Source: Anaerolineales bacterium UBA6131 (GTDB lineage Bacteria; Chloroflexota; Anaerolineae; UBA2200). From it: DNA of 7,150 nucleotides. The notes beneath the pieces were generated by a model. The model was not told where the DNA came from. It ran no database searches and was given only the letters and a program-made list of their open reading frames with translations. Made by a program: the position numbers and the translations under genes. The DNA is taken from the NCBI GenBank assembly GCA_002435875.1, contig DIVN01000069.1, forward strand, positions 1 to 7,150. Reading direction: 5' to 3'. Every line of letters begins with the position of its first letter. Position 1 is the stretch's first letter. Positions 1 to 5,832 of the stretch are shown in pieces.

Positions 1-13
1 AGGTGCAGGGTCC

Positions 14-355
14 ATGCTGGTGCGCAAGAGCGCCGAAGTCAGTCCGGTGCCATATCCGGGCGGGATCCAGAAACGGGTCCTGGTTGGGCCGGCCCAAGGG
101 GCACCCACGTTTGTGATGCGTCAATTCGAGGTTCCGCCCGGGTCTGAGTCACCCTATCATACCCACGATTGGGAGCACGAAGTCTACATCCTGGCGGGGA
201 GCGGTGCGGCCGTGAGCGAGGGCGGTGAGACTCCGGTGCAGCCCGGTGATGCGGTCTTGGTCCCCCCCAACGAGTTGCATTGTTTCCGCAACACAGGGCC
301 GCAAACCCTGACCTTTCTGTGCCTGGTGCCGCTGCGCGGGGAAGATTCCCGCTGA
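14..355 (+). CDS. small single-domain cupin protein
   Basis: A 113-residue single-domain cupin, a beta-barrel that usually holds one metal ion. Cupin motif 1 is clear: G43, H49, H51 and E56 in the spacing G-x5-H-x-H-x4-E. Motif 2 is also clear: G78, P84, H89 and N93 in the spacing G-x5-P-x-N-x2-H-x3-N. The probable metal ligands are therefore H49, H51, E56 and H89. There is no signal peptide or membrane segment, so it should be cytoplasmic. Small cupins of this pattern (a PYHTH-W-EHE core and a PPNE-H-FRN turn) are widespread and mostly of unknown substrate, so no reaction is assigned. The ATG fits the usual length of the family, but only 13 bases lie upstream, the frame is open to the window edge and no good ribosome binding site is visible. 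An upstream start cannot be excluded. It converges on the prenyl synthase gene, 37 bases away, with no convincing terminator between them. Confidence 0.85.
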   Translation: MLVRKSAEVSPVPYPGGIQKRVLVGPAQGAPTFVMRQFEVPPGSESPYHTHDWEHEVYILAGSGAAVSEGGETPVQPGDAVLVPPNELHCFRNTGPQTLTFLCLVPLRGEDSR

Positions 356-392
356 CGCTTTCCACCTTCTGGCCTGGGCACGCAGCCATCCT

Positions 393-1415
393 CTAGGCCA
401 CGCGCTCCGTGAGCGCCGTTGTCAGCTGGCGCAGATGATCGGCGGCTGCGCCCTGGGCTTCGGCAAGGTCCAACGCCGCCAGTGCCAGGCGCTCATGCTT
501 ATGTGCCGCTGATTGCACATAATCGCGCGCCCCCGATCGCTCCAGGATGCCGACGACCTCCACGACCTCCTGGTCATTCAGAGCGCTTTGCGCATACAGT
601 TGGCTTAGCCTGGCGGCCTCACTCCCGTTACGCATGGCATAGATCACTGGCAGAGTCATTTTGTGCGTCTGTATGTCGGTGGCGGCGGATTTGCCTGTCG
701 TTGCGGCATCGCCCCAGATCCCAATCAGGTCATCCACCATCTGAAAGGTCAAGCCTAGCTGCCAGCCATAGTCCCGATAGGCTGCCAATGTCTCGGGCCT
801 TCTGGCAATGAGAGCCCCTATCTCCGCCGAAGCAGCGAGAAGGGTGGCGGTCTTGCCGCCAATCATCTGCTCGTACCACTGTTCGGTGGCATCCAGCTTG
901 CCCTCACCCGAGATATCCAGGTACTGCCCCCGGCACAGCCTCAACAGTGCCCTGTCCAGTATGGCGACGGCTTTCAGCACGGTGTCCTGATCAGCCCCGC
1001 CGTCCGCAATGCGCAGCAGATGGTGGCGCGCCAGCACCAGCAACATATCTCCGCAGTTAACCCCGTGCCCCAGTCCCCAAACTGACCACAGCGTGGGCCT
1101 CCCGCGCCGCAGCGGACTTTTATCTTCGATATCATCGTGAATCAGGGAAAAGTTGTGCACGAGCTCCACCGCCCCCGCAGCCGGAAGCGCGAGCTCCCAT
1201 TCTCCTCCCGCCGCCTCGCATGTTAGCAGGCACAGCAAGGGCCGCAGCCGTTTGCCTGCCTGTGCATCTGTCGGTTGACCATTGCTGTCTTGCCAGCCAA
1301 AGTGATAGGCCAACATAGCATACAGGCCTGGCAGCAGCACTTCGCTTTCGGATAGACCTTCACGCAACTCACATTCGATAGCCGCGAGGTATGGTTCCAG
1401 TGGTTCGCTGATCAT
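393..1415 (-). CDS. all-trans short-chain polyprenyl diphosphate synthase (FPP/GGPP synthase type)
   Basis: A 340-residue trans-isoprenyl diphosphate synthase that condenses IPP with allylic diphosphates in the cytoplasm. Visible motifs are GKRLRP at 54-59, the first aspartate-rich motif DDIED at 94-98 inside LIHDDIED, GGKTA at 186-190, and the second aspartate-rich region QMVDDLIGIWGD at 225-236. In that second motif the last aspartate of DDxxD is glycine (G232). The DDxxG form with GIWGD is common in actinobacterial and related GGPP/FPP synthases. F89 sits five residues before the first motif, which fits a C15-C20 product, but chain length cannot be read with certainty. The open frame runs upstream to 1664. 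The ATG at 1415 is chosen because GGAGGG lies 6 bases before it, the homologous region begins there, and it overlaps the fni stop as ATGA. It is the second gene of an fni operon, so translational coupling and equal supply of both enzymes are likely. Confidence 0.93.
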   Translation of the reverse strand: MISEPLEPYLAAIECELREGLSESEVLLPGLYAMLAYHFGWQDSNGQPTDAQAGKRLRPLLCLLTCEAAGGEWELALPAAGAVELVHNFSLIHDDIEDKSPLRRGRPTLWSVWGLGHGVNCGDMLLVLARHHLLRIADGGADQDTVLKAVAILDRALLRLCRGQYLDISGEGKLDATEQWYEQMIGGKTATLLAASAEIGALIARRPETLAAYRDYGWQLGLTFQMVDDLIGIWGDAATTGKSAATDIQTHKMTLPVIYAMRNGSEAARLSQLYAQSALNDQEVVEVVGILERSGARDYVQSAAHKHERLALAALDLAEAQGAAADHLRQLTTALTERVA

Positions 1416-2452
1416 GGCGCACCCTCCACAGTGCTGTACAAGGTTGCCCTCTTGAGGGCCTGGATGTTGGGCAGTCCTGAGGCGAACATTGCCGTACGCA
1501 AGCCTCCGATCAGGACAGCCAGCTCTTCTGCCACCGCGTCGTCTCCAGCCATTGCCGGTATGAGCAGCGGCCTGCCTGTACCGACCAGGTCTGCCCCCAG
1601 TGCCAGGGCGATGGCTGCGGCCGGACCGCTGGCAATGCCGCCGCTGGCAATCAGCGGCACGCACGGCAGCGCCCGGCGCACCTGCCGGATAGCCTCGGCG
1701 GTGGGTATGCCCCAGCCCGCGAATGCCGCGGCAATGCGGGCCTGCACCCTGTCCTGCGAGCGGTGGCGTTCAACCTGGCTCCAGGACGTACCACCTGCGC
1801 CCGCCACATCGATCGCAGCAACTCCCGCTTCAACGAGCTGACTGGCCACGTTGGCGGATATGCCCCAGCCAACCTCTTTCACTACCACTGGCACCGGCAG
1901 CGCCCTACACAACGCCGCGATCTTGGGCATGACGCCGCGAAAGTCGACATTGCCAGCGGACTGCAGGGCCTCCTGCAGCGGGTTCAAGTGCAGAACCAGC
2001 GCGTCGGCCCCAATCATGTCCACTGCCCTCTGGCACTCTTCAAGCCCGTAACCATAGTTCAACTGCACCGCGCCGAGGTTGGCAAAGAGCAAGACGCTGG
2101 GCGCCACCGCGCGTACCTGGTATGTGTTTTCGAGAGCCGAGTCTTCGATTGCGGCGCGCTGCGACCCAACGCACATGGCGACGCCCGCGCTCTCTGCCGC
2201 CTGGGCGAGATGGTAGTTGATGCGTTTGGCTGCTGCCGTGCCGCCCGTCAACGCCGATATGAGCACGGGTGCTCGCAGTAGCTTGCCCATGAAGGAGGTC
2301 GTCAGGTCGATTTCTGCCAGTGCCAGTTCAGGCACGGCACAATGCGCCAATCGGTACCGCTCCAGCCCCGTGGATACGCCTGCGGCGTCGACGTCCTCCT
2401 GGCTGCAGATGCGCAGGTGGTCTTCTTTCCGGCGTGAATGCTCTGACTGCAT
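1412..2452 (-). CDS. fni: type 2 isopentenyl-diphosphate delta-isomerase (FMN-dependent)
   Basis: A 346-residue type 2 IPP isomerase, which interconverts IPP and DMAPP using reduced FMN and Mg2+ on a TIM barrel. Family landmarks are all present: RKEDH at 8-12, the glycine-rich LTGGT at 68-72, HLNPLQE at 155-161 (H155, N157, Q160, E161 as substrate and Mg2+ ligands), KEVGWG at 192-197, DVAGAGGTSW at 215-224, ASGGI at 269-273 and AMFASG at 321-326. Length is normal for the family. The ATG at 2452 is the first possible start, because the frame has an in-frame TGA about 50 bases upstream and no other start codon between. The ribosome binding site is imperfect: GGAG lies 14 bases upstream and AAAGGG only 1 base upstream. 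It leads the operon with the prenyl synthase, supplying its DMAPP primer. The type 1 isomerase Idi is an unrelated fold and is ruled out. Confidence 0.96.
   Translation of the reverse strand: MQSEHSRRKEDHLRICSQEDVDAAGVSTGLERYRLAHCAVPELALAEIDLTTSFMGKLLRAPVLISALTGGTAAAKRINYHLAQAAESAGVAMCVGSQRAAIEDSALENTYQVRAVAPSVLLFANLGAVQLNYGYGLEECQRAVDMIGADALVLHLNPLQEALQSAGNVDFRGVMPKIAALCRALPVPVVVKEVGWGISANVASQLVEAGVAAIDVAGAGGTSWSQVERHRSQDRVQARIAAAFAGWGIPTAEAIRQVRRALPCVPLIASGGIASGPAAAIALALGADLVGTGRPLLIPAMAGDDAVAEELAVLIGGLRTAMFASGLPNIQALKRATLYSTVEGAP
1422..1427 (-). promoter_or_regulatory. ribosome binding site of the prenyl synthase gene
   Basis: GGAGGG on the minus strand, 6 bases before the ATG at 1415 and inside the last codons of fni. 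It decides the start against the longer open frame reaching 1664, whose extra N-terminus is arginine-rich shadow translation of fni. Confidence 0.8.
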
Positions 2453-2551
2453 GCCCTTTGCCGTATCTCCAGATTTGCCATGGTGTTGTCATTTCGCAGA
2501 GGCCAGCAGAGGATGCCGCTTCGGGCATCTGGCTCACCATGGCTTCTGCAC

Positions 2552-2580
2552 ATGATAGGTTCTGCACCAGCGATTGTCAA
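2552..2580 (-). promoter_or_regulatory. sigma-70-type promoter of the fni operon
   Basis: On the minus strand, TTGACA (2575-2580, a perfect -35 consensus) is followed by a 17-base spacer and TATCAT (2552-2557, five of six matches to TATAAT). Transcription would start near 2545, giving a leader of about 90 bases before the fni ATG. Within that leader GATGCC (2512-2517) and GGCATC (2524-2529) form a 6-bp stem with a 6-base loop, which might affect stability or translation. The reading is by eye, without a scoring model. Confidence 0.7.
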
Positions 2581-2591
2581 GCTGACTTGAC
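2576..2591. repeat. inverted repeat spanning two back-to-back -35 boxes
   Basis: GTCAAG (2576-2581), CTGA, then CTTGAC (2586-2591) is a perfect 6-bp inverted repeat. It covers most of both divergent -35 boxes. The symmetry follows at least partly from two TTGAC boxes facing away from each other, but the site could also serve as an operator. Confidence 0.6.
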
Positions 2592-2615
2592 TACCAGGCC
2601 GTTGAGCACTAAACT
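2587..2615 (+). promoter_or_regulatory. sigma-70-type promoter of the acyl carrier protein gene
   Basis: TTGACT (2587-2592, five of six matches) is followed by exactly 17 bases and TAAACT (2610-2615, four of six matches). Transcription would start near 2622, leaving a leader of about 30 bases that contains a strong AAAGGGGGA ribosome binding site (2636-2644) before the ATG at 2652. The -35 box lies 6 bp from the -35 box of the divergent fni promoter. Confidence 0.65.
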
Positions 2616-2651
2616 AGTGGCGTTTGAGATCTATCAAAGGGGGAAGCAATC

Positions 2652-2888
2652 ATGTCCGTTTTCGACCGCATCAAAAAGATCATCGTCGATCAGTTGGGTG
2701 TTGATGAGTCAAAGGTCGTGAGCGAAGCGCGCTTTCGTGAAGATCTTGGTGCTGACTCGCTCGACCTTGTCGAGTTGATCATGACCTTCGAGGAAGAGTT
2801 TGGTGGGACGATCTCCGATGAGGAGGCCCAGGGTATTCGCACTGTGGGCGAGGCTGTAGCCTATCTGGAGAACCACGCCGCTCAATAG
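2652..2888 (+). CDS. acpP: acyl carrier protein
   Basis: A 78-residue acidic acyl carrier protein, the soluble carrier of growing acyl chains in type II fatty acid synthesis. The phosphopantetheine attachment site is S36 in GADSLDLVEL (33-42), where DSL is the universal motif. Helix II with the EEEF acidic patch and the TVGEAVAYLE helix IV follow in normal order, and length is typical. The ATG at 2652 has a strong upstream AAGGGGG with an 8-base spacer. The gene has its own promoter and its own terminator and so is a monocistron, whereas acpP in many bacteria sits in a fab cluster. It is divergent from the isoprenoid operon. A specialised carrier for a secondary pathway is possible but nothing in the sequence points to one. 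Confidence 0.95.
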   Translation: MSVFDRIKKIIVDQLGVDESKVVSEARFREDLGADSLDLVELIMTFEEEFGGTISDEEAQGIRTVGEAVAYLENHAAQ

Positions 2889-2898
2889 GTCCTGTGCT

Positions 2899-2943
2899 GG
2901 GGGCTGTGCAATCGCCTTGTCGGGCGGTATCGCAGCCCCCTTT
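2899..2943 (+). terminator. intrinsic terminator after the acyl carrier protein gene
   Basis: GGGGGCTG (2899-2906) pairs perfectly with CAGCCCCC (2933-2940), extended by a wobble and a G-C pair. Inside it a second stem, ATCGCC (2911-2916) with GGCGGT (2923-2928), closes on a 6-base loop. A short T run (2941-2943) follows. The stem is very GC-rich and sits 10 bases after the stop codon, but the T tract is weak. It fits a rho-independent terminator that isolates acpP from degV. Confidence 0.7.
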
Positions 2944-3193
2944 CGTTGCCGATTGACAACCTGTAGCCCCCTGTATCGACCCGCACCCACAGGGCAAGCG
3001 GCAGACCTGCCGAAGGCTGTCTGCCGTTGAGCCGAGGCGGATGGCTGTCCAGGTGGTTGTCGTCTGTGCTTTAGCGCCATCGCCTACTGTCTTTCGGGGC
3101 CGGACGGCCGGAGATAGGGCTGCAATGCCTGCCCAGACGTAGAGGGCCAAGATATGCGCCGTGTTGGCGCCACACCGAGCCAAGGAGCTGCTC
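2944..3193 (+). other. non-coding interval upstream of degV with a hairpin; no supported gene
   Basis: About 250 bases with no convincing coding region on either strand. CGGCAGAC (2999-3006) pairs with GTCTGCCG (3019-3026), a perfect 8-bp stem. GCC-GAA-GGC (3009-3017) nests inside its loop, and there is no T tract after it, so it is not a terminator. A TTGACA at 2953-2958 is followed after 15 bases by TATCGA (2974-2979). This is a poor promoter but the best candidate seen for degV, and it would put the hairpin at the very start of a 200-base leader. No tRNA or recognised riboswitch was found. Confidence 0.5.
3182..3187 (+). promoter_or_regulatory. ribosome binding site of degV
   Basis: AAGGAG with a 6-base spacer to the ATG at 3194. 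It decides against the in-frame start at 3161, which has no such site and would add 11 residues not typical of the family. Confidence 0.85.
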
Positions 3194-4066
3194 ATGTCAG
3201 ATGTCGTGGTAGTTACGGACAGTTGCGCAAGCCTTCCCGATGCCTTCTACGACCAATACGGCATCATCTGTGTTCCCTACTATGTACACATCGGCAACAA
3301 GTCCTACCGCGACCTGGTGGACATCACCAGGCAGGAGTTCGTAGACCACCTCCGCACGGCCACAGAGCTGCCCAAGAGTGCCAACCCCTCCTCCGGTGAC
3401 TATCTGCAGGCATTCCGTACTGCTGCCTCGCGCGCCCGACACATCGTCACAATCTGCATGACTGCCCAGGGCAGCGGGGGCTACCAGTCGGCTTCGCTGG
3501 CCAAGGAGATGGCTGCCGTGGAGCTGCCCGAGACCGACATCACCATCGTGGATTCGCGCAACGTCTCGATGGGCTATGGCTGGATGGTGACCGAATCGGC
3601 ACGCGCTGCCCTCGCCGGTGCCACGCTAGAGGATATCCTGCAGCTCATCGAGCGCATGATCCCCGTGGCGCGCATGCTGCAGACGGCAGATACCCTGCGC
3701 TACCTGTACATGGGAGGGCGTATCGGCAGAGCCAAGCACCTGGTCGGCTCTCTGCTGAACATCAAGCCGATTATCGGCATGGAAGACGGCGTGATCGTCG
3801 CGCTCGGCCAGGACCGCTCTCGGCAGTCAGTCTACCGGCATATGGTGCAGATCATCACTGCACACCTTGGCGAGCGCGCCAAGATCAAAGCTGCAATCGT
3901 GCACGCCGGGGATGAACAGGCGGCCGAGGTGCTCAAGGGGCTGATCTCCGAGTCCTTCCCGTGTGACGAGCTGCTAACCACAGAGCTCTCGTGTGCGCTG
4001 ACCGTGCATACCGGCCCTGGCACGGTCGGGGTGTGCTACTACCCCAGCAGCGCTTTGCAGGCCTGA
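3194..4066 (+). CDS. DegV/FakB family fatty-acid-binding protein
   Basis: A 290-residue DegV-family protein, a two-domain fold that buries one fatty acid. Characterised members (FakB) present the bound fatty acid to the kinase FakA, which makes acyl-phosphate. Family landmarks are the opening VVVTDS (5-10), the SANPSSG loop (62-68, where many members have TSQPS), QGSGGYQSA (92-100), the long conserved block TADTLRYLYMGGRIG (164-178) continuing to NIKPII (189-194), and HTGPGTVGV (272-280). By position S94, R176 and H272 match residues that hold the carboxylate in FakB, though this is by eye. It lies alone between the acyl carrier protein gene and the recombinase-like gene, is probably monocistronic and is cytoplasmic. 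FakA is not in the window. It is described as DegV/FakB rather than fakB because many DegV proteins have no tested kinase partner. Confidence 0.93.
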   Translation: MSDVVVVTDSCASLPDAFYDQYGIICVPYYVHIGNKSYRDLVDITRQEFVDHLRTATELPKSANPSSGDYLQAFRTAASRARHIVTICMTAQGSGGYQSASLAKEMAAVELPETDITIVDSRNVSMGYGWMVTESARAALAGATLEDILQLIERMIPVARMLQTADTLRYLYMGGRIGRAKHLVGSLLNIKPIIGMEDGVIVALGQDRSRQSVYRHMVQIITAHLGERAKIKAAIVHAGDEQAAEVLKGLISESFPCDELLTTELSCALTVHTGPGTVGVCYYPSSALQA

Positions 4067-4103
4067 GCCCTACAGGCGTTCGGTCGGATCTCCTGTTGCG
4101 GCG

Positions 4104-5051
4104 CTAGAGCGGCTTGGCGCTCAGCTTGTCGAGTTTCTCCGCCACCTCAGCCCATGAGATCTGCGACAAGCCCAGCTTGACCCTCAGCAGCTCTGGCTCG
4201 GTGCCAGCCTGCCATTCTTTCGCCGCAAAAGTCCAGCGTAGCGTCTCGAAGGCAAGGCTGCGCACCGGCAGCCCCGCGCGTTTCTCACATGAATCCAGGA
4301 CATACTCGAGATTGCGCGCCGTACATTCGAAAAGCTTCTGCTTGGGCGCGTACTGCTGGAGATAGACGGGTACGGCCCGGGCGAAGCCTGCCGACACCCT
4401 CAAGCGTCGTTCCTTGTGCCTCTGCCTGGGGCTGCTGTAGCGCACCAAGATCGATGCCGCACTGGGCGAACCGACGTCCAGGTCCAGCAGCGTCAGGCCC
4501 ATGCATTCGCCCTTTTTGATGCCCGTGTCCAGCAGCAGCCTGGTCAACAACAGGGGCCTGATGTCCGGCGCTTTTGGGTCGTCTCGCTGGCGGGCCGTCT
4601 CCGCCTCGAGCTGTGCCAGCTCGGTATCCGTAAGAATGCGTGGCAGTGGCGTGCTGACCGGCTCGTGGTATAGGCCTGCTGCCAGGTCGCCCGTCGTTGC
4701 ACCCTGCTCACACAGCCAGGCGAAAAAGACCTTGAGCGTGGTCAACCGCCGTGCCAGGGATTTCTTGTTGCAGGGCACGCCGCGCTCATGCCTCAGGTAC
4801 TCCAGAAAGGCTTCCAGTTGCTCTGGCCGGAGCGAAGCGACGCCCGCTGTGTCCCCAAGGTAGCGCTCCAGCAGGCGCAAGTCGCTGTCGAATGCTCTGA
4901 CGGTGTACGGGCTCCACTCTCTGGCGACCATGTGCTCGTGGAAAAGATCCAGCGCCGAGTGCAGGGTGATAATCGGCTTGCGTTCGGCCTCATCCGCCTG
5001 GGCTTTCTCGGGTTCCGTGGGCGGCAAGAGCCTCATTTGTTCAGCTGTCAC
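4104..5051 (-). CDS. tyrosine-recombinase-fold protein lacking the catalytic residues
   Basis: A 315-residue protein with the architecture of XerC/D and phage integrases. It has an N-terminal SAM-like core-binding domain (about 28-125, with SPYTVRAFDSDLRLLERYL and NKKSLARRLTTLKVFFAWL) and a C-terminal catalytic-type domain (about 138-310). The catalytic set is degraded. The TGxR arginine is K179, the beta-lysine position is Q210, and the first histidine of HxLRH is E269. R272 is kept, the following H is W273, the LGH histidine is L295 and the nucleophile position is A304. No tyrosine occurs after Y250. It cannot cut DNA by the usual route, yet the frame is intact. A DNA-binding or architectural role is inferred. 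The GTG start at 5051 is chosen for AGGAG 7 bases upstream; an internal ATG at codon 6 is the alternative. It is convergent with degV (37 bases) and divergent from plsY. No attachment sites or inverted repeats of a mobile element were found. Confidence 0.85.
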   Translation of the reverse strand: MTAEQMRLLPPTEPEKAQADEAERKPIITLHSALDLFHEHMVAREWSPYTVRAFDSDLRLLERYLGDTAGVASLRPEQLEAFLEYLRHERGVPCNKKSLARRLTTLKVFFAWLCEQGATTGDLAAGLYHEPVSTPLPRILTDTELAQLEAETARQRDDPKAPDIRPLLLTRLLLDTGIKKGECMGLTLLDLDVGSPSAASILVRYSSPRQRHKERRLRVSAGFARAVPVYLQQYAPKQKLFECTARNLEYVLDSCEKRAGLPVRSLAFETLRWTFAAKEWQAGTEPELLRVKLGLSQISWAEVAEKLDKLSAKPL

Positions 5052-5058
5052 TTGTTCT

Positions 5059-5063
5059 CTCCT
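5059..5063 (-). promoter_or_regulatory. ribosome binding site for the GTG start of the recombinase-like gene
   Basis: AGGAG on the minus strand within a longer GGAGAGGAGAG purine run, 7 bases before the GTG at 5051. This strong site supports GTG over the ATG five codons later. Confidence 0.75.
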
Positions 5064-5083
5064 CTCCCGTGCTCGACCTCATA

Positions 5084-5111
5084 AGGATAGCCAACCCTGA
5101 CGACACGTCAA
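5084..5111 (-). promoter_or_regulatory. promoter of the recombinase-like gene with an overlapping dyad
   Basis: On the minus strand TTGACG (5106-5111, five of six matches) is followed after 16 bases by TATCCT (5084-5089, four of six). Transcription would start near 5077, about 25 bases before the GTG. A perfect dyad, TGACG-ACA-CGTCA (5098-5110), covers most of the -35 box and the adjacent spacer, where a repressor could sit. Confidence 0.5.
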
Positions 5112-5162
5112 CCGTGCGCAAAGCCAGCACCAGGCGTGCTCGCGCCGTGCAACGGCCGACAA

Positions 5163-5191
5163 TTGGCGGGCGCGCTCACCGGTGGTACAAT
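5163..5191 (+). promoter_or_regulatory. extended -10 promoter of plsY
   Basis: TTGGCG (5163-5168, four of six matches) is followed by 17 bases and TACAAT (5186-5191, five of six). TG stands at 5183-5184 one base before the -10, so this is an extended -10 promoter. Transcription would start near 5198, about 36 bases before the ATG. The palindrome CACCGGTG (5177-5184) lies in the spacer, and CAATTG occurs at both ends (5160-5165 and 5188-5193). Confidence 0.6.
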
Positions 5192-5233
5192 TGCCAAGCA
5201 CGGCATCAACTCGCAGGGATGACATAGCAGACA

Positions 5234-5827
5234 ATGAGCACGGCCATCTGGGCAGTTTTCGGGTATCTTCTGGGTTCTTTGCCTTTTTCTCTCTGGATCG
5301 GTCGGTTGCGTGGCGTGGACGTACGTCACTATGGCGACGGCAATCCTGGTGCCGCCAACGCCTGGCGCGCCGGATCCTGGAAGGCAGGTGTGCCCGCGGT
5401 CTTGCTCGACTTTGCGAAAGGGGCACTTCCAGTCACCCTGGCTGTCCAGTGTGCGGCGGTGTCAGGATGGCACCGTCTCCCTGTCATGCTCGCCCCAGTG
5501 CTCGGACACGCCTTCTCTCCTTTGCTGCGCTTTCGCGGTGGCAAAGCTGTGGCGACTACTTTCGGCGTGTGGACCGGACTGACTTTGTGGGAGGGCCCCA
5601 CGATCCTGGGGTGCCTGGTCGGTCTCTTCTGGCTCCTGCAGACCGCTGATGCCTGGACGGTCGTTTTCAGCATGGTTGGCCTGTGCGCCTACTGGCTCTT
5701 GCTGGGCCGTGATGTCGCCCTCTTTGTGTTCTGTTGCGCGAATGCTGCTTTACTCTTCTGGACCCATCGCCGGGACCTGCGCCAGCGGCCATCCTTCGGC
5801 CGACGTCATCGCACAGGGGGCAGCTAG
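5234..5827 (+). CDS. plsY: acyl-phosphate:glycerol-3-phosphate acyltransferase PlsY
   Basis: A 197-residue integral membrane acyltransferase that moves the acyl group from acyl-phosphate to glycerol-3-phosphate, the first step of phospholipid synthesis. Conserved blocks are GSLPFSLWIGRLRGVDVR (14-31) leading into GDGNPGAAN (34-42), LDFAKGALPV (58-67), and LGHAFSP (90-96) followed by FRGGKAVATTFG (100-111). Hydrophobic segments at about 3-22, 53-72, 80-97, 122-137, 141-158 and 160-176 fit the multi-pass topology. Differences from textbook PlsY are D35 where GSGN is usual, A105 in GGKAVAT where GGKGVAT is usual, and a C-terminus THRRDLRQRP without the common HRxNIxRLLxGxE ending. An in-frame TAG 9 bases upstream makes ATG 5234 the first start. 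The nearest purine run, AGGGA (5215-5219), is 14 bases away, so translation initiation looks modest. It has its own promoter and probably leads an operon with the glycosyltransferase. Confidence 0.93.
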   Translation: MSTAIWAVFGYLLGSLPFSLWIGRLRGVDVRHYGDGNPGAANAWRAGSWKAGVPAVLLDFAKGALPVTLAVQCAAVSGWHRLPVMLAPVLGHAFSPLLRFRGGKAVATTFGVWTGLTLWEGPTILGCLVGLFWLLQTADAWTVVFSMVGLCAYWLLLGRDVALFVFCCANAALLFWTHRRDLRQRPSFGRRHRTGGS

Positions 5828-5832
5828 TCGTT

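Noticed and set aside
402..416. Perfect stem GCGCTC-CGT-GAGCGC near the end of the prenyl synthase gene
   Set aside because: Lies inside the coding end and has no T tract on either side, so it is not supported as a terminator.
1416..1664. N-terminal extension of the prenyl synthase reading frame
   Set aside because: The added residues are arginine-rich shadow translation of fni. The ATG at 1415 has a strong ribosome binding site and the family start.
2328..2567. Possible upstream reading frame in the fni leader overlapping the fni start
   Set aside because: Starts with a non-ATG codon, overlaps the promoter, and shows no family resemblance; probably a chance open frame.
4067..4122. Possible bidirectional terminator between degV and the recombinase-like gene
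   Set aside because: Only weak 5-bp stems (ACAGG with CCTGT, GAGCG with CGCTC) and no T tract on either strand.
4104..5051. Integrase of an integrated mobile element
   Set aside because: Catalytic residues are missing, and no attachment sites, tRNA target, cargo or flanking repeats are visible. Neighbours are housekeeping lipid genes.
5219..5227. ATG-ACA-TAG minimal reading frame just before plsY
   Set aside because: A two-codon frame is likely chance; no properly spaced ribosome binding site.
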